From Aurantiacibacter odishensis (GTDB taxonomy: Bacteria; Pseudomonadota; Alphaproteobacteria; Sphingomonadales; Sphingomonadaceae): a DNA stretch of 64,000 nt. The stretch's first letter is position 1. Each line of letters starts with the position of its first letter. Location: assembly GCF_003605195.1 (NCBI RefSeq), contig NZ_QYOS01000020.1:151868-215867 (forward strand). The letters run 5' to 3'. The notes beneath the pieces are model-generated. The model saw nothing but the letters and a program-made list of their open reading frames with translations. It was not told the origin of the DNA and made no database searches. Made by a program: the position numbers and the translations under genes. This document shows, one piece after another, positions 10,730 through 26,517 of the stretch.

Positions 10730-12147
10730 TCGGCCTGGACCTGCTGGCGCGCGATGATCGCGTCCGCCAGCCATTCCAGCACCACGCGGTGGCCTGCGAT
10801 GGGATCACTTTGCGGGAAGACTTCGACGGGCCAGTGCGGGGCAATCCCGGCGCCTTCGTAAAGCGTGCCGTCGGGGGCGCGAAATGCCTCGTTCGATAGT
10901 TCGAGATACCAGCCGTTGGGCAAGGGTTTGGGCAACGGCGTCGAGAAGGCGCCGCGAGTCGTGCCGCCGACCTGCACGACACTTGGGTTCTGCCGCAGGG
11001 CGAGCGTCGCCAGTTCGCCGCCCGATACAGTCACGTCGCTGGTGAGCAGATAGACCGGTCCTTCGAAACGCGGCTGGGGCGCGACGTCCACGAAATAGGG
11101 CACCGGCTCGCCGCCACCGGTGTTGGTGACGGTGTAGCCTAAATATGCGCTGCCCGTCAGGCGCGAGGCGAGGCGACGGGCGATCACGTCATACCCGCCG
11201 CGATTGTTCGACAGGTCAAGGATGAGCGCCTCCGCCCGGGTATCGGCAAAGGCGGAAAGGATCGTGTCGAAAGCCTGATCGAACGCCGCAACCTCTGCAT
11301 CGGCCCATTCCTGTGTGCCGGGCTCCACGCTTTCGTCGAAACCGCCCATGGTGAAGACCTGCACGTACCCGATGCGCCCGTTCGCCAGCGTCCCCTGCAC
11401 GATCCGGCCGTTGGCGACCATCGAGGAGCCGGGATCGAGCACTTCGTCCTGCAACTGTGTGACGAGGCCCTGCAACCAGGTGCCTTCGCCGATAGAGGCG
11501 CGCACCATCGGCAGGGTCGTGCCGAGACCGCCTTGCGCACGCTGTCGCTCGCCGTCGATTTGCGCGGTGAGCTTGGTGTGCGAATCGCCCAGCGCTTCGA
11601 TCATCGCGCCCATCACGCCGAACAGCGCGGCCTCGCCCATGCCGTCGCGCACGCGGGGGCGGGCTTCGTCCACCAGCGTCTCCCAGTCGATGCCGCGCTC
11701 CCCGAAGAAGCCGTAGTGGCGCTCCATGATGGCGGCGAAGGTTTCGAACAAGTCCGACTCACCTGTCAGGTCGCTTGCACCGCATTTCGCGGGAAGCCGG
11801 TCGAGCCGCTCGAAGTGCGTGGGGGTGTCGCCTTCGATATACTGGAAGATAGCCTCGTCGCGCCCGAGCGGCGTCATCAGCCGGTATTCGATCTGCCCCA
11901 TCAAACCTGCGGCCCCGCCGCCCTGGTCCGCGCGGTAGCAGCCGGTTGGCGCGTCCTGCCAGCGGGCTATGCCGTCCTCCCCGATTTCGAGAATCCAGCC
12001 ATTGGCGCGCGAGAGCCACACACCGCGCGCTTCGGGGATGACTGCGCCGTCCTGCTCGATCAGCAGCGGATCGTCGGGAAGGTCCGCCGATGCGGGCGTG
12101 GCGGCGAGTGCGGCTAGTGCAAGAAGTGGCAGCGTGCGAGCGATCAT
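10726..12147 (-). CDS. Exported S41-family (C-terminal processing peptidase-like) protein
   Basis: A 473-residue protein with a cleavable signal peptide (LPLLALAALAATPASA); the start at 12147 puts this at the N-terminus, while the frame opens 45 bases earlier. The N-terminal half is unassigned. The C-terminal half resembles S41 tail-specific peptidases: RIGYVQVFTMGGFD, LILDLSNNRGGYD (family DLRxNxGG) and LLTSDVTVSGGELATLAL, where the Ser before GGE would be the nucleophile (family SAGE). No PDZ domain is evident, as in the retinol-binding/tricorn-like branch of S41. Cys residues in the N-terminal half could form periplasmic disulfides. The substrate is unknown; catalytic competence is an inference. 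Confidence 0.75.
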   Translation of the reverse strand: MIARTLPLLALAALAATPASADLPDDPLLIEQDGAVIPEARGVWLSRANGWILEIGEDGIARWQDAPTGCYRADQGGGAAGLMGQIEYRLMTPLGRDEAIFQYIEGDTPTHFERLDRLPAKCGASDLTGESDLFETFAAIMERHYGFFGERGIDWETLVDEARPRVRDGMGEAALFGVMGAMIEALGDSHTKLTAQIDGERQRAQGGLGTTLPMVRASIGEGTWLQGLVTQLQDEVLDPGSSMVANGRIVQGTLANGRIGYVQVFTMGGFDESVEPGTQEWADAEVAAFDQAFDTILSAFADTRAEALILDLSNNRGGYDVIARRLASRLTGSAYLGYTVTNTGGGEPVPYFVDVAPQPRFEGPVYLLTSDVTVSGGELATLALRQNPSVVQVGGTTRGAFSTPLPKPLPNGWYLELSNEAFRAPDGTLYEGAGIAPHWPVEVFPQSDPIAGHRVVLEWLADAIIARQQVQAD

Positions 12148-12173
12148 CGGATTCCCTGCAAATCCAGATACAA

Positions 12174-12207
12174 GAAAGGGCGGCTCCCCCAATAGGGAAC
12201 CGCCCTT
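12174..12207 (-). terminator. Rho-independent terminator of rplJ-rplL
   Basis: On the minus strand AAGGGCGGTTCCC (from 12207) pairs with GGGAGCCGCCCTT (ending 12176) through 13 pairs including one U-G wobble, with a 6-base loop and then TCTTG. It lies 50 bases beyond the rplL stop and 29 bases before the start of the S41 gene. Confidence 0.85.
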
Positions 12208-12256
12208 CGCGAAATCAATCGGTGAGGTGGACCGGAAGCCGACCCGCCTCGACAGA

Positions 12257-12634
12257 TTACTTCAGCTCGACCGTGCCGCCAGCGGCTTCGATCTTGCTCT
12301 TGATTTCTTCGGCTTCTGCCTTGTTCACGCCTTCCTTGACGGCCTTGGGCGCGCCTTCGACGAGAGCCTTGGCTTCGGTCAGGCCGAGGCCGGTGATGCC
12401 ACGGACTTCCTTGATGACCTGGATCTTCTTGCCACCGTCGCCGGTGAGAATGACGTCGAATTCGTCCTTCTCTTCAGCAGCAGCTTCACCAGCACCGCCA
12501 CCGGCGGGGCCGGCAACAGCAACTGCAGCAGCGGCGCTAACGCCCCACTCTTCTTCCAGGGCCTTGGCGAGTTCGGCCGCTTCCATGACGGTCAGCGACG
12601 ACAGTTCTTCAACAAGCTTGGCAATGTCAGCCAT
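12257..12634 (-). CDS. rplL: 50S ribosomal protein L7/L12
   Basis: A 125-residue stalk protein that recruits and activates translational GTPases. The N-terminal dimerisation domain ([25 protein letters not shown]) is followed by an Ala/Gly-rich hinge. The conserved C-terminal domain includes [39 protein letters not shown] and AGGTVELK. It follows rplJ by 77 bases, and an intrinsic terminator follows. Confidence 0.99.
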   Translation of the reverse strand: MADIAKLVEELSSLTVMEAAELAKALEEEWGVSAAAAVAVAGPAGGGAGEAAAEEKDEFDVILTGDGGKKIQVIKEVRGITGLGLTEAKALVEGAPKAVKEGVNKAEAEEIKSKIEAAGGTVELK

Positions 12635-12711
12635 GATGTATCACTCCAATTTGGGCGGGGCGGTTCAATGTGCCCCTGATGTTTCGTCTCGTGTGTGCGA
12701 GAAAGCGTCTG

Positions 12712-13227
12712 TTACGCCGCATCCTTGGCGCCATAGGCACCGAAGACACGAGCAAGCTTGGCGGCCGGCTCGTTGACAACGCGGGCGATCTTGGTCGCGG
12801 GTGCGTTGACGAGGCCGACGATCGTGCCGCGCAGTTCGTCGAGGCTGGGCATCGAGGCCAGGGACCTGATACCAGCTTCGTCGAGAACCTGCGTGCCCAT
12901 CGAACCACCGACGATTTCCAGCTTGTCGTTCGACTTCGCGAAATCGACAGCAACCTTGGCGGCTGCGACCGGGTCTTCCGACCAGGCCAGCGCGGTCGGG
13001 CCGACGAGATATTCGTCGATCCCGGCGTAATCGGTGTCCTTCAGGGCGAGCTTGGCCAGACGGTTCTTCGCAACCTTGTAGGACGCTCCAGCTTCACGCA
13101 TCTTCGTGCGCAGTTCGGTGGACTGGGCCACCGACAGGCCGAGGTTACGGGTGACAACCACCACGCCGACCTCTTTGAAGACGTTGTTCAGCTCGGCGAC
13201 CGCTTCGGTTTTCTGCGAACGATCCAT
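12712..13227 (-). CDS. rplJ: 50S ribosomal protein L10
   Basis: A 171-residue protein that anchors L7/L12 dimers to the ribosome stalk base. It begins MDRSQKTEAVAELNNVF and includes VVVVTRNLGLSVAQSTELR, KNRLAKLAL and the C-terminal helix region that binds L12. The ATG at 13227 gives the usual family length; the frame opens 63 bases earlier. It is first of a two-gene operon with rplL. In many bacteria L10(L12)4 represses its own mRNA leader, and the 270-base leader here leaves room for such control. Confidence 0.98.
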   Translation of the reverse strand: MDRSQKTEAVAELNNVFKEVGVVVVTRNLGLSVAQSTELRTKMREAGASYKVAKNRLAKLALKDTDYAGIDEYLVGPTALAWSEDPVAAAKVAVDFAKSNDKLEIVGGSMGTQVLDEAGIRSLASMPSLDELRGTIVGLVNAPATKIARVVNEPAAKLARVFGAYGAKDAA

Positions 13228-13500
13228 GCCGTACTCCTTCACTATGGCCGCCCGCGTATTCGTGCGGACGACCGGCTCAAGTTGCCACAAGGCTCATGCC
13301 GCATGGCATAGGTGTTGCCAGATGCGCTCACCGCGATCCGGCGTGTCCATTGATGGGGAAGGAGGTGCGTGACGCATCACGCTGGAAGCGCGCCGCATAG
13401 AGCGGAGCGCGAAAACTCTTTTCCCCGTCTAGGCTGGAAATTAAGACCGGCACATTCCGGTCGCCAACTGTCTCGGACGGATGACTGCAAAAGCAATCGG
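13228..13500 (-). other. Untranslated leader of rplJ-rplL
   Basis: This gene-free stretch lies between the candidate promoter at 13507-13534 and the rplJ start. Its length, about 270 bases, would suit an autoregulatory L10-binding leader. I cannot assign a specific fold by eye, and short open frames in it lack coding character. Confidence 0.4.
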
Positions 13501-13506
13501 GGCGGG

Positions 13507-13534
13507 CAGATAGCTGCCACGCCCCGAAAGTCAA
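13507..13534 (-). promoter_or_regulatory. Candidate sigma-70 promoter of rplJ-rplL
   Basis: On the minus strand TTGACT (13534-13529), a 16-base spacer and TATCTG (13512-13507) form a plausible promoter. The spacer and the bases beyond -10 also form a GC-rich inverted repeat (GGGGCG-TGGCAG against CTGCC-CGCCCC). Confidence 0.55.
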
Positions 13535-13538
13535 GCCG

Positions 13539-13561
13539 AAAGCGCGCGGGCTCCCGCGCGC
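13539..13561 (-). terminator. Candidate terminator of the small lipoprotein gene
   Basis: GCGCGCGGG (13542-13550) and CCCGCGCGC (13553-13561) form a very GC-rich hairpin 20 bases beyond the lipoprotein stop. On the minus strand it is followed by only a short TTT, so termination strength is uncertain. Confidence 0.5.
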
Positions 13562-13581
13562 CCGGCAGGAAGAAAAGCCGA

Positions 13582-13824
13582 TCAGATCTCGTCGGCGGTT
13601 TCTTCGAGCACTTCGGCTTCTTCTTCGAGATTGGCTTCGGCAGCTTCGTCGCCCATTTCGTCGGCGAGTTCGGCTTCGGCTTCGGCAACGCCTGCTTCGG
13701 CGTCCATCACTTCGGCTTCCATCTCGGCGATGTCGTCGGCCTGTTCGCCAGCTTCTTCAGCCGGGCCGCCGCAGGCGGTCAGGGCGAAAGCGAGGGGAGC
13801 GGCGACGAGCATGATCTTCTTCAT
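13582..13824 (-). CDS. Small acidic lipoprotein of unknown function
   Basis: An 80-residue protein starting MKKIMLVAAPLAFALTACGG, a lipoprotein signal with lipobox LTAC. The mature part is extremely rich in Glu, Ala and Asp with heptad-like spacing (AEMEAEVMDAEAGVAEAEAE), suggesting an acidic helix or coiled coil. The ATG at 13824 is chosen because it starts the signal; the frame is open to 13938. A hairpin terminator follows. No function can be assigned; such small acidic lipoproteins are common in sphingomonads. Confidence 0.7.
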   Translation of the reverse strand: MKKIMLVAAPLAFALTACGGPAEEAGEQADDIAEMEAEVMDAEAGVAEAEAELADEMGDEAAEANLEEEAEVLEETADEI

Positions 13825-13898
13825 AATGATTTCCTGTCCTTGAACCCTGAAATCCGGGCGAGCCGCGATTGCCACACTGTCGCCACAATTCCAAGACC

Positions 13899-14138
13899 CT
13901 ACTTTTCCTCGTAGCCCAGCAGGTCGCCCGGCTGGCACTGCAGTTCCCGGCAGATCGCCTCAAGCGTGGAGAAGCGGATGGCCTTGGCCTTGCCGGTTTT
14001 CAGGATAGAGAGGTTGGCCAGGGTAAGGCCCACCCGCTCCGCCAGTTCGGTAAGGGTCATGCGGCGATCGTGCAGCAGGTCGTCCAGCCGGATCACGATC
14101 CCGGTTCCTTCCGCATCGGTCGATGGTTTCGGGGGCAT
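13899..14138 (-). CDS. Cro/C1-type HTH regulator (short, DUF2975-linked)
   Basis: A 79-residue DNA-binding protein with one HTH domain: VIRLDDLLHDRRMTLTELAE, RVGLTLANLSILKTGKAKAI and RFSTLEAICRELQCQPGDLL. This is the YozG-like short XRE form. The ATG at 14138 overlaps the stop of the DUF2975 gene by one base (TGATG), so the two are translationally coupled. The pair of DUF2975 membrane protein and short XRE regulator is widespread but not mechanistically defined; autoregulation of the operon is inferred. AT-rich dyads upstream of the operon are candidate binding sites. Confidence 0.85.
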   Translation of the reverse strand: MPPKPSTDAEGTGIVIRLDDLLHDRRMTLTELAERVGLTLANLSILKTGKAKAIRFSTLEAICRELQCQPGDLLGYEEK

Positions 14139-14692
14139 CAGACGGTTCCTTCCAAATCTTCGCGCATCGCGGCGCCGTGGCGGAACACGCGGGCCAGGAT
14201 GAACAGGATGATGACCATGAGGATCCCGGTGAGGTCGAACCCGCCGTCGACGGTAAAGTTCACATCGTCCAGTTCGTCGGCAAACTGCGCCAGCCGGATG
14301 CCCAGCGCGACAGCCGGAATCAACGCCAGTTGCACGCCCAGCATGAGCCATCCCATGAGAGAGAGCCTGTCCGCGTTCGCGGGCGCGAATGGATCGCCCT
14401 CGCCCACCGTGCCGATTATTCTTCGCAGCGTTCCGAAGAAGACGAACAGCATGACGACGATCGCCAGGCCGATCAGCATGACGCCAAGCAGGGTGAAGAC
14501 CGGGAAGACGGCATTCGGATCGCCCACGTCCACCGCGTACTCGGCAATGATCGTGCCTCGCCAGAACAGGATCGCGGCAGATGCGACGATAAGCGCAAAA
14601 GCCCCGACGGCCATGGCTGCCTGCATGAACAGGCAGAGTACCTTCCCGGCCAATAGCAGCAGGTCGTTGGGGCGGTGTGAAGCATCGGTCAT
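14138..14692 (-). CDS. DUF2975-family membrane protein
   Basis: A 184-residue inner-membrane protein with four hydrophobic segments, at roughly residues 23-45, 64-88, 112-132 and 152-172 (for example FTLLGVMLIGLAIVVMLFVF). Between the second and third lies the family feature RRIIGTVGEGDPFAPANADRL, a short cytoplasmic loop. The start has AGAGGAG about 10 bases upstream. It is coupled to the HTH gene by TGATG and preceded by the 42-residue peptide gene. DUF2975 proteins are thought to work with their partner regulator, perhaps as a membrane sensor or sequestering partner; that is inference. Confidence 0.85.
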   Translation of the reverse strand: MTDASHRPNDLLLLAGKVLCLFMQAAMAVGAFALIVASAAILFWRGTIIAEYAVDVGDPNAVFPVFTLLGVMLIGLAIVVMLFVFFGTLRRIIGTVGEGDPFAPANADRLSLMGWLMLGVQLALIPAVALGIRLAQFADELDDVNFTVDGGFDLTGILMVIILFILARVFRHGAAMREDLEGTV

Positions 14693-14722
14693 GGCTCTAT
14701 ACTCCTCTGTCGTATCCGCCGA

Positions 14723-14851
14723 TCAGGCCAGCGCCGGAGCCGCGATGGCGACGCCCTGCTGGGCCGGAACGGTGGTGATGGCGCCGAGCGAACTGATCGC
14801 GATGACGATTGCGGCAAGAGCAGCGAGCGAATTGTTGAGCAGACGGTTCAT
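14723..14851 (-). CDS. 42-residue membrane-active or exported peptide, leader gene of the DUF2975-HTH operon
   Basis: This short gene codes for 42 residues starting MNRLLNNSLAALAAIVIAIS and ending IAAPALA. It has a strong AAGGAG Shine-Dalgarno 8 bases before its ATG, and ordinary codon use. The product is a short basic N-terminus followed by one hydrophobic segment, then a Pro/Ala-rich tail, like a signal peptide or single-pass membrane peptide. It lies 30 bases upstream of the DUF2975 gene on the same strand. Similar tiny ORFs before DUF2975 genes occur in erythrobacteria as I recall, so it is likely a genuine member of the operon. Its role is unknown. Confidence 0.7.
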   Translation of the reverse strand: MNRLLNNSLAALAAIVIAISSLGAITTVPAQQGVAIAAPALA

Positions 14852-14875
14852 TTATCGATCTCCTTGAAGTGGCTT

Positions 14876-14935
14876 ATTGAAAATCGATATGGCCGAGTCG
14901 CTCCTTATTGTCAATCAATAATATCGAAAAACAAT
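14876..14935 (-). promoter_or_regulatory. AT-rich operator/promoter region of the peptide-DUF2975-HTH operon
   Basis: An AT-rich island in GC-rich surroundings. It holds the dyad TTATTG-TCAAT-CAATAA (14905-14921), flanked by ATTGAAAATCGATAT (14876-14890) and its near-inverse ATATCGAAAAACAAT (14921-14935). On the minus strand TTGACA (14915-14910) serves as a consensus -35, with CATATC 17 bases on as a weak -10. The nested symmetry suggests binding by a dimeric HTH protein, plausibly the regulator at 13899. The rest of the 406-base gap to rpoB holds the rpoB promoter and leader. Confidence 0.5.
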
Positions 14936-14985
14936 ATGCCTCTTATCGTTTTGCAAAAGGGCGTGCTCGCGGGCCGATCGCCCCA

Positions 14986-15014
14986 TTGACCCGACTCGGC
15001 GCCGTACCTATATG
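14986..15014 (+). promoter_or_regulatory. Candidate sigma-70 promoter of rpoB-rpoC
   Basis: TTGACC (14986-14991), exactly 17 bases, then TATATG (15009-15014) forms a strong promoter, reading into rpoB after a leader of about 235 bases. I saw no gene in that leader. Confidence 0.65.
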
Positions 15015-15257
15015 GCCTCCATCGCCGGAATGGCTTCGAGCAAGGTGCGCCTTACGCGGGGGCGCATCACAGGACGGAAGCTTCCGGCATCTGCGTGAGA
15101 CTTGGGAAACAAGGCTGCGGTGGCAGAACCCCTCGGGGCGTGCCCTCTTGCGGCCGTTTTTGCGTCTCACGTCCCTCCCGCTTGTGAACATTTCTCGGCG
15201 CTTCTCATCCGCAAGAGAGGCGCGCACACGCGAAGATAAGGCCAAGGGCTCTATAAT

Positions 15258-19439
<4,182 letters not shown>

Positions 19440-19510
19440 CAGGGATCGGCGGCCTTCAGTGGCCGCCTCCCCCGCCAACCCCTGTTAACTCCCCCAAGGG
19501 AAGTGAAGAC

Positions 19511-23884
<4,374 letters not shown>

Positions 23885-23912
23885 TCGGCAAAGCCCGCAT
23901 CGCATTTGAAGA

Positions 23913-23945
23913 GGCCCCGGCGGAGCGATCCGCCGGGGCTTTTTC
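23913..23945 (+). terminator. Rho-independent terminator of rpoB-rpoC
   Basis: CCCCGGCGGA (23915-23924), loop GCGA and TCCGCCGGGG (23929-23938) form a perfect 10-bp stem followed by CTTTTT. Confidence 0.95.
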
Positions 23946-23967
23946 GTGTCTTGTGCGTTGTGGCGGC

Positions 23968-24462
23968 ATGAGACCTGCCGCTCTTGCGATCATTCTGGCG
24001 TTGGCTGCCTGCGCTCCGGAACCGGAGGACGAACAACTCACGACCCTGCCCGCGAACGACGGGGAGGAGAATCCAGCACCGCCGCCGCCCTCCACCGCCA
24101 TTTCGGCTATCGAGACACTCGCGGGGGAATGGCGCGTTGCCGGGATCGACGGCGAACCCTTCGACGAGCCTTATGGCCTGGCGTTGAGCGCCGACGGCGA
24201 GGAAATCTGGTGGGAGCCGCGCTGCGCGAACTTCGCTTTCAGCTACCGGATAGAGGGGCTTCGCATCACGACGGGCGAGGGCAGGCCGAGCAATCCGGTC
24301 GAACCGGGCGCACCACCGCCGCCTGTCTGCACGGTGGGCATCCCGCCCCGACTGAACGAAGTGGCCCGCGCGCTGGACGTCGCCGATACAGTTGGTCGCC
24401 TGCCGTCCAACGGCGTACTGATCGAAGGTGGCGGGCATAGCATCACCCTCTTCTCGCAGTAG
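23968..24462 (+). CDS. Lipoprotein of unknown function, META/HslJ-like
   Basis: A 164-residue protein beginning MRPAALAIILALAACAPEP, a lipoprotein signal with lipobox LAAC. A Pro-rich linker (PAPPPPS) leads into LAGEWRVAGIDGEPFDEPYG, a block reminiscent of META/HslJ domains, which begin with a similar W-x-hydrophobic and IDG pattern; this similarity is weak. Two Cys follow in the mature domain. The frame opens 15 bases earlier, but the ATG at 23968 starts the signal. It stands alone after the rpoC terminator. Function is unknown. Confidence 0.7.
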   Translation: MRPAALAIILALAACAPEPEDEQLTTLPANDGEENPAPPPPSTAISAIETLAGEWRVAGIDGEPFDEPYGLALSADGEEIWWEPRCANFAFSYRIEGLRITTGEGRPSNPVEPGAPPPPVCTVGIPPRLNEVARALDVADTVGRLPSNGVLIEGGGHSITLFSQ

Positions 24463-24549
24463 GATCGCGAAAACGCTAATGCGAATGAGTTGCAAATAGA
24501 TTGCGAGACACTAGGCTGACCTCGAATCGCCGCCACGAAAGGTCTTCCC

Positions 24550-25020
24550 ATGTCTCGCTCCACCGCTCCCGTCGCCGCCGCTCTGCTCCCGAAAACCTCC
24601 CGCGCAATGCTGGCGGATGCCTTGCTGCGTCCCGTCGTCGCCAGCCAGTTTCCGGCCCACGCCGTCACTCTTGTGCTGACCGTGCGCCTGCTGGCCGGCA
24701 GCATTGCCGCAAGGCGCGATCCGCTGGTGGACCTGACTCAGCGGCTGAACTCCTTCACCGCAGCGCGCGCGGTGCTCGATTTCTCGCAGGCCTGTTCCCG
24801 CGCCTGGCCGGAAAACGCGATGGTCAGCCGCCCCTGCTGCCATGCGCTGACGCCGGACGAGACGGTATTCGCCCAGATGGCTGAAGCAGCGCGCGGCGGC
24901 GATCGGCAGGGCTTCACGGCGGTGCTGGACGGGCTGGTCCGCCGCGAACGCCACGAACGGCTCTACGCGATCACCAGCCACGCCGTGGCGGAACTCTCCG
25001 CCGCCGACCCCACCATCTGA
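24550..25020 (+). CDS. Conserved-looking hypothetical protein
   Basis: A 156-residue, Ala/Arg-rich, mostly helical protein with no signal peptide and no membrane segment. It has three Cys, including the CC pair in VSRPCCHALTPDE. I do not recognise the family. Codon use matches the neighbours, and a purine-rich stretch (CGAAAGG) lies about 10 bases before the ATG. It stands alone between a lipoprotein gene and gltX, both on the same strand. Its C-terminal half (EAARGGDRQGFTAVLDGLVRRE) looks like a small helical domain. Confidence 0.6.
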   Translation: MSRSTAPVAAALLPKTSRAMLADALLRPVVASQFPAHAVTLVLTVRLLAGSIAARRDPLVDLTQRLNSFTAARAVLDFSQACSRAWPENAMVSRPCCHALTPDETVFAQMAEAARGGDRQGFTAVLDGLVRRERHERLYAITSHAVAELSAADPTI

Positions 25021-25089
25021 ACCGCGCTTCTCTGCCGCGAGCCGCGTATCGCTTGTGAGCAATCGCCAAGCGGGCTAACCGCCTTGGCC

Positions 25090-26421
25090 ATGACCACGAT
25101 CACCCGCTTCGCTCCTTCGCCCACGGGCCGCCTGCACGTCGGCAACATCCGCACGGCGCTGCACAACTGGATGCTTGCGCGCAAGGCAGGTGGACGCTTC
25201 GTGCTGCGGATCGACGATACCGATGCCGAAAGGTCGAAGGAAGAATACGTCGAGGCTATTCGCGAAGACCTCGAATGGCTTGGCCTCACACCCGATGGCG
25301 AGGAGCGCCAGTCGGCGCGGCTCGACCTTTACCAAAACACATTCGAGCGGTTGCGAGCGGCGGGCCGGATCTACCCGGCATACGAAACCCAGCAGGAGCT
25401 TGAGCTCAAGCGCAAGATCCAGTTGGGGCGCGGCCTTCCGCCGATATACGATCGCGCGGCGCTGAAACTGACGGACGAGGAACGCGCCATCAAGGAAGCT
25501 GAAGGCGTTGCACCACACTGGCGGTTCATCCTCGACCATGACGAGGCCATCGCCTGGGAAGATGGCGTGCGCGGCCCGCAGAAGTTCGACGCGAGCCAGC
25601 TTTCGGACCCGGTGATCCGCCGTGCCGACGGTTCGTGGCTCTACATGCTGCCGAGCGCGGTGGACGATATCGACATGGGCATCACCGACGTTCTGCGCGG
25701 AGAAGACCACGTTTCCAACACGGCCGTGCAGATTCAGATGTTTACCGCACTCGGCGCCGCGCCTCCGCGCTTCGCGCACGAGGCGCTGCTGGTGGGCAAG
25801 GAAGGAAAGCTCTCGAAACGCCTCGGCTCGCTGGGATGTGACGCGTTCCGCGAGCGCAGCATCGAGCCGGAGGCGCTGGTGGCGTTGCTCGCACGGCTTG
25901 GCACCAGCCAGCCGGTAGAGCCGATTGCTGCGCGGGAAACCCTTGTAAACACGTTCGATCTGTCCACCTTCGGGCGCGCCCCGGCGAAGTTCGACGATGT
26001 CGAGCTGGATCGGATCAACACCGCCATCGTCCACCAGTTCGACTACGCGCGGGTGGCAGACCGCCTGCCAGAAGGCATGGACGAGGCCGCGTGGCACGCC
26101 ATCCGCCCGAACCTGGAGCGGGTGGGCGATGCAGGCGAGTGGTGGTCGATCGTCACCGGGCCGGTCGAGCAGCCCACATTCGACGATGAGACGCGGGCCT
26201 ATCTGCAGCAGGCCTCCGAAGCGCTCGAATGGTCCGCGAACCCGTGGGGCGACCTTACCGCCCGCCTGAAAGAGTCGACAGGGCGCAAGGGGAAGTCGCT
26301 GTTCCTGCCGCTGCGACAGGCGCTGACCGGCATGAACCATGGCCCCGACATGGGCGAACTGCTTCCCTTGATTGGTGAGGCAGAGGCCCGCAATCGCCTG
26401 CAATCCGCCGCGTACGGCTGA
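25090..26421 (+). CDS. gltX: Glutamate-tRNA ligase
   Basis: A 443-residue class I synthetase that charges tRNA with glutamate. The class motifs are present: the HIGH-type RFAPSPTGRLHVGNIRTAL and the KMSKS-type GKLSKRLGS. The ATG at 25090 is preferred to the in-frame TTG two codons earlier. It lacks the Cys pair of the zinc-binding GltX type: the region reads YPAYETQQELELKRK. It is somewhat shorter than E. coli GltX, as are second-copy GltX2 enzymes in alphaproteobacteria, some of which charge tRNA-Gln for the GatCAB route; which type this is cannot be told here. Confidence 0.95.
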   Translation: MTTITRFAPSPTGRLHVGNIRTALHNWMLARKAGGRFVLRIDDTDAERSKEEYVEAIREDLEWLGLTPDGEERQSARLDLYQNTFERLRAAGRIYPAYETQQELELKRKIQLGRGLPPIYDRAALKLTDEERAIKEAEGVAPHWRFILDHDEAIAWEDGVRGPQKFDASQLSDPVIRRADGSWLYMLPSAVDDIDMGITDVLRGEDHVSNTAVQIQMFTALGAAPPRFAHEALLVGKEGKLSKRLGSLGCDAFRERSIEPEALVALLARLGTSQPVEPIAARETLVNTFDLSTFGRAPAKFDDVELDRINTAIVHQFDYARVADRLPEGMDEAAWHAIRPNLERVGDAGEWWSIVTGPVEQPTFDDETRAYLQQASEALEWSANPWGDLTARLKESTGRKGKSLFLPLRQALTGMNHGPDMGELLPLIGEAEARNRLQSAAYG

Positions 26422-26449
26422 CTCCCGGCCTTTTTTTGCACTTGCTCAC

Positions 26450-26492
26450 TTGACGTTCAGCGCGCTTTCTCTAGATGCGCGATGATACATCG
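26450..26492 (+). promoter_or_regulatory. Candidate promoter with palindrome upstream of the zinc-type TonB receptor
   Basis: TTGACG (26450-26455), a 16-base spacer and TAGATG (26472-26477) form a possible promoter. Directly after it lies the palindrome CGATG-ATA-CATCG (26480-26492), at the expected transcription start, a suitable place for a repressor such as Zur. A T run at 26430-26437 just upstream may help end gltX transcription, but I see no good stem for it. Confidence 0.4.
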
Positions 26493-26517
26493 TTACCTAA
26501 CTTGAGAGACCTGCCCA

